DNA from: Candidatus Margulisiibacteriota bacterium
GTDB lineage: Bacteria > Margulisbacteria > Termititenacia > Termititenacales > Termititenacaceae
Assembly: GCA_031267055.1 (NCBI GenBank)
Contig: JAIRZV010000095.1
Location: 1 to 14,492, forward strand
Direction: 5' to 3'
Length of the DNA stretch: 14,492 nt
In this document: piece by piece, positions 12,023 through 14,492 of the stretch
How the letters are laid out: each line of letters opens with the position of its first letter
How positions within the stretch are numbered: the first letter of the stretch is position 1
Notes under the pieces: generated by a model
What the model was told of the DNA's origin: nothing
Seen by the model: only the letters and a program-made list of their open reading frames with translations
Databases searched by the model: none
Program-made: the position numbers and the translations under genes

Positions 12023-13345
12023 TTATCTTGCAGTACCTGCCGGTTTGTTCAAAGTAAACAACGTGTAATTACCATCGCTGTACAATTGCGTGCTGTTCCG
12101 CAAATAAATATGCGTTTTGTATTCGCTTAAACAATTATTGTAGATCAAAACAAAAGTTCCCCATTGCGGCTCCCAGTTGGTGTTCGTGTTGGAGTTGTAT
12201 AAATTGAGCGGCTCCAGACGCACTTTGCCATCGGTCAGCTCCTGGATCACTCGGCCTCTGTGATAGCAAGAGGCAAAATAACCAAACCGGTATTCGCTGC
12301 TGGACAAAAAAGCGGCGAGCGGAGCATGGATTTTAGTGTTTTCTCTGGCCAATTTATAGTACGAGTCAAGAGCATAAAAACCACCAAGCAGCAAATAGAG
12401 CAGCAAAAATCCGCCCAGCAAAGGTTTTTGGAAACCGTGTTTACTAAAATACAAAGCGATGAACGGCGCTAAAAAGATGAATAAGGCAAAATAAGGATAT
12501 TGATCGCCGCCGTAGGGCTGATAGGTCAGCACGGAAACCGCCAGAGTAAAAAGTAAAGCTTTGGCCAAAAAATCAGGCAAGATCGCCGACGGATCGGCCG
12601 CTTTATTTTTATCCTCGCGCCACAATTTGAACAAGAGCAAACCGAATACTATAGAAGCCAGACTGAAAATACCGGCTAAACTAAAAACTTTGACGCCCGG
12701 ATAAAAACCTAAAAACTGCCAAGACTTTATCAAGAAAGCGCCGGCGCGGCAGAATAATTCCTGCGGCGCGCAATTAAAAAAACGCAGTTGAAAAGAACAG
12801 ACACCGCTCAAGAAAGCCAGCACTATATAGAAAATATTTTGCGCCGCGCGATTGGCGGCCAGAGGCAGACGCAAAAATAGACCAAAAAGCGCCAGGATCA
12901 GAGTGTAGGTCAAGCCGTTGTTCATTAAGAAAATATAGTTGTCCGCGCCTAGCGGCAGGAGAAAAATACAGGCGGTCCACAGATGCCAGGGTTTTTTGAC
13001 GCCGAGTTGTTTGGTGAAAAAAAGGTAAGCCAACAACAGCAAGACCTGGGTAATCAAGCGGCCGACCGCGCGCGTCAAAGCAAAACTGGAGGATAATTTA
13101 AACAGCGGCGCATAGATCAGCAAATTGGTTAAATTAATAGACCCGGCGGAAAAATTCTGAAAAAATCTTCCGCTGTCCGCCAGGCTTTTGGCCTGCAGCA
13201 AATTGGCAGTAAAATCCAAACCACAAATCGTGGAGTAATTAATATAAAACCAAACAGCCAGCAACACGCCTATAAAAAACCGCGCGGCTGTTTCCGCAAT
13301 TTTGGCAGACCCGATTTTGTCTCCGGCAGATATTTTTGTGCGCAT
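12023..13345 (-). CDS. Multi-pass membrane protein, possibly GT-C-like glycosyltransferase
   Basis: I do not recognise this 440-residue protein with confidence. It has about nine hydrophobic segments (near residues 21-41, 96-111, 120-137, 145-162, 170-188, 218-240, 262-276, 286-300, 306-327), then a soluble C-terminal domain of about 110 residues. That layout, many helices followed by an extracytoplasmic tail with a G-Y-x...I-x-E-L-T-D-G-K-V pattern (364-375), is reminiscent of uncharacterised GT-C-type membrane glycosyltransferases. No clear acidic catalytic motif in the first external loop is evident apart from L43-D44-F45. The ATG has the best SD in the window (AGGAGG, complement of 13352-13357, six bases away), plus an extended -10 inside the end of comF. 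The 3' end lies six bases from the palindromic element, so the last residues could derive from insertion-adjacent sequence. Function unknown. Confidence 0.75.
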   Translation of the reverse strand: MRTKISAGDKIGSAKIAETAARFFIGVLLAVWFYINYSTICGLDFTANLLQAKSLADSGRFFQNFSAGSINLTNLLIYAPLFKLSSSFALTRAVGRLITQVLLLLAYLFFTKQLGVKKPWHLWTACIFLLPLGADNYIFLMNNGLTYTLILALFGLFLRLPLAANRAAQNIFYIVLAFLSGVCSFQLRFFNCAPQELFCRAGAFLIKSWQFLGFYPGVKVFSLAGIFSLASIVFGLLLFKLWREDKNKAADPSAILPDFLAKALLFTLAVSVLTYQPYGGDQYPYFALFIFLAPFIALYFSKHGFQKPLLGGFLLLYLLLGGFYALDSYYKLARENTKIHAPLAAFLSSSEYRFGYFASCYHRGRVIQELTDGKVRLEPLNLYNSNTNTNWEPQWGTFVLIYNNCLSEYKTHIYLRNSTQLYSDGNYTLFTLNKPAGTAR

Positions 13346-13382
13346 TGGCTTCCTCCTTAAATCTTAAATTTAACGCTTTGTA

Positions 13383-13393
13383 ATTATAACATA
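13383..13393 (-). promoter_or_regulatory. Extended -10 TATGTTATAAT at the end of comF
   Basis: On the minus strand the 11-mer TATGTTATAAT overlaps the last codons and stop of comF and lies 37 bases before the membrane-protein ATG at 13345. It would produce an mRNA with a leader of about 30 bases carrying the AGGAGG site. The same 11-mer begins 15 bases upstream of comF itself and at 327-337. I see no convincing -35. Confidence 0.5.
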
Positions 13394-14028
13394 TTGGCTC
13401 GACCGACTGGCCGGAAAACGCTGATAATTTCAATGCCGGCCGGAGCATACTGCGCGATGGTTTCCGCCAATTTTCTCAGAGTATTGCCGGTCGTGATAAT
13501 GTCATCGGCGAGCAGAATTTTTTTATTTTTTAATTCGATTGTTTTATTTTCCCAGACTTGAAAAATATCCGCGGTTTCTTTCACGCGTTCGGCAGGGGAG
13601 AGCGCAGCCAGTTTTTGCGTATGCCGGCCGCGGTAGACTATATCGGCACGCAGGGGAATATGATAATACGCGGCATAGGTCCGAAAAAATTCTTCAACTT
13701 GATTGAAACCGCGTTCTTGCCGGCGCAGCGGATTGAGCGGTGCTGGAATTAACAAATCCGCTGTGATTTTCGGCGCGTGTTGCAGCAGAGATTTTTGGAT
13801 AAACGGGATTAATTCACGATTTTTTTGATATTTTATCTGCGCGAGGATTTTTCTGGCGGTTTCGTCATATTCAAATAAACCGAGATATTTATAGCCGAGC
13901 GCCAGTTGGCTGTGCTCATGATATGGATGCAAACGGGCGCAATTCTGGCAAAGCAGAGACCTGTCCGCCGCGCCGCCGCAAACCGCGCACTTTTGCGGAA
14001 AAAGCAAATTCCAGAATTGTTTCAGCAT
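13384..14028 (-). CDS. comF: ComF-family phosphoribosyltransferase-like protein
   Basis: A 214-residue cytoplasmic protein of the ComF/GntX family. It begins with a zinc-ribbon pair (C14, C17, C27, C30), then a type I phosphoribosyltransferase fold. RRQERGFNQ (102-110) is the family signature, HTQKLAALSPAERVKETADIF follows, and the PRPP-binding loop ILLADDIITTGNTL is at 171-184. In Gram-positive and Haemophilus-type systems ComF is needed for DNA uptake, probably coupling imported single-stranded DNA to the recombination machinery; many carriers are not known to be competent. Length is normal. ATG 14026-14028 is 15 bases after an extended -10 and has no SD. The divergent gene starts within about 30 bases, so the promoters overlap. 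The membrane-protein gene follows 38 bp downstream on the same strand. Confidence 0.9.
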   Translation of the reverse strand: MLKQFWNLLFPQKCAVCGGAADRSLLCQNCARLHPYHEHSQLALGYKYLGLFEYDETARKILAQIKYQKNRELIPFIQKSLLQHAPKITADLLIPAPLNPLRRQERGFNQVEEFFRTYAAYYHIPLRADIVYRGRHTQKLAALSPAERVKETADIFQVWENKTIELKNKKILLADDIITTGNTLRKLAETIAQYAPAGIEIISVFRPVGRANML

Positions 14029-14043
14029 GAGCGATGTGTTAAA

Positions 14044-14054
14044 ATTATAACATA
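14044..14054 (-). promoter_or_regulatory. Overlapping divergent -10 boxes between comF and the AlbA_2 gene
   Basis: Minus strand: TATGTTATAAT (14054-14044), an extended -10, lies 15 bases before the comF ATG. Plus strand: TATAAC (14046-14051) occupies the same bases and is followed by nine bases and then ATG 14061. Because the two -10 boxes overlap, RNA polymerase could not occupy both at once, which would make the two genes mutually exclusive at initiation. Confidence 0.45.
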
Positions 14055-14492
14055 ATGCAAATGCTGAGTTGGCCGGAATTTTTGCAGCTGATCAAGTCGG
14101 ACGTCAAAATGTGCGGCGTGCCGCTCATCAATACTTCGCAGGACATCACAAAAAAAGCCGCGGAACTGGCCAATGAAAAAGGCGGTTATCTGATCCTGGG
14201 TTTTGACCGTTATACTTTTCAACTGCCGGGCTGTGTTTTTGACGGCAAATGGCTGAACGGTATTTTGACTCAGGAAATCAAGCCGGCACTGAATTTTGAG
14301 ATTATCGGTTTTATCCGCAGCAATAAAAGACTTTTTGTCGTCAAAATCGCTGAAGGTGTGAAAAAGCCGTATACCGTGGCGGGTGGCTCGGAAGTGCAGA
14401 CGACAATGCCGGCCAAAGTGCTGACACTGGAAAATATTGCGCCGGAATTTGTGCAAAAGCGGCAGGAAGCCTGCCTCAAATATCTGGAAGAA
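14055..14492 (+). CDS. AlbA_2 (Schlafen-like) domain protein, N-terminal part
   Basis: An open frame of 146 codons runs from ATG 14055 off the right edge without a stop. The core DITKKAAELANEKGGYLILGFD (about residues 30-51) matches the AlbA_2 pattern in which a helix leads to A-x-A-N-x-x-GG-x-L-x-x-G-x-D. It is followed by a hydrophobic LFVVKIAEGVKKPYTV strand-turn like the I-V-I-x-V-x-x-S-x-x-x-P-x element of that family. AlbA_2 proteins are putative nucleic-acid-binding proteins, often with a C-terminal helix-turn-helix or ATPase domain. What follows here is out of view. The acidic/lysine residues that usually precede the core (E-x-K) are weak (IKSDVK). An in-frame ATG at 14061 is nine bases after a TATAAC box and may be the real start. 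There is no SD. Divergent from comF with overlapping promoters. Confidence 0.7.
   Translation, partial: MQMLSWPEFLQLIKSDVKMCGVPLINTSQDITKKAAELANEKGGYLILGFDRYTFQLPGCVFDGKWLNGILTQEIKPALNFEIIGFIRSNKRLFVVKIAEGVKKPYTVAGGSEVQTTMPAKVLTLENIAPEFVQKRQEACLKYLEE

Noticed and set aside
14022..14456. 144-codon minus-strand frame overlapping the AlbA_2 gene and the comF start
   Set aside because: The plus strand carries a recognisable AlbA_2 motif with promoter-like sequence; the minus frame has no recognisable domain and collides with the comF start.

Overview
The window looks like a piece of an uncultured bacterium with mid-range GC (my rough impression is mid-40s percent). It carries a surface-polysaccharide locus followed by ordinary housekeeping genes. 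A heptose pathway, an O-antigen ligase/polymerase-like membrane protein and a polyprenyl-phosphate sugar-1-phosphate transferase point to a cell with an outer envelope glycan (LPS O-chain, capsule or S-layer glycan). I cannot name the phylum. The short GluRS, the interspersed palindromic repeats and the absence of Shine-Dalgarno (SD) sites before several genes suggest a poorly studied lineage rather than a model proteobacterium.

Layout. Bases 1-59 are almost pure G/C low-complexity sequence unlike anything else here and may be a contig-end artefact. The C-terminus of an FkbM-type methyltransferase follows (to 320), then a DXD glycosyltransferase (347-1168) with a 10-G homopolymer near its end. 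On the minus strand, read from 3982 down to 1210, is a compact three-gene cassette: a fused guanylyltransferase/phosphatase (HddC-GmhB), GmhA and HddA. Together these cover the known steps from sedoheptulose 7-phosphate to GDP-D-glycero-D-manno-heptose. A 247-bp AT-rich divergent region (3983-4229) separates it from a plus-strand run: GT4 glycosyltransferase, O-antigen ligase/polymerase-like protein, a nucleotidyltransferase-fold protein that has lost its catalytic motifs but kept a beta-helix tail, and a WbaP/WcaJ-type initiating transferase. No Wzx flippase, Wzz or ABC exporter is in the window, so the locus is incomplete here.

From 9723 the content changes. A long hairpin lies in the gltX leader, followed by gltX and pdxJ, which overlap. 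Next comes a 210-bp gap with a palindromic, MITE-like element (11888-12016) and, beside it, a possible diverged relative of the gltX hairpin. On the minus strand are an unrecognised multi-pass membrane protein and a ComF-family phosphoribosyltransferase. Divergent from comF, a gene with an AlbA_2 (Schlafen-like) domain runs off the right edge.

Two regulatory patterns recur. The exact 11-mer TATGTTATAAT, an extended -10 box, occurs three times, each time just upstream of a gene. Five genes that start transcription units have a -10-like box 6-15 nt before ATG and no SD, whereas genes inside operons have clear SD sites. This fits leaderless or near-leaderless initiation. The most interesting items are the possible phase-variable poly-G tract, the degenerate nucleotidyltransferase, the HddC-GmhB fusion lacking two zinc ligands, the GluRS deletion, and the two repeat families.
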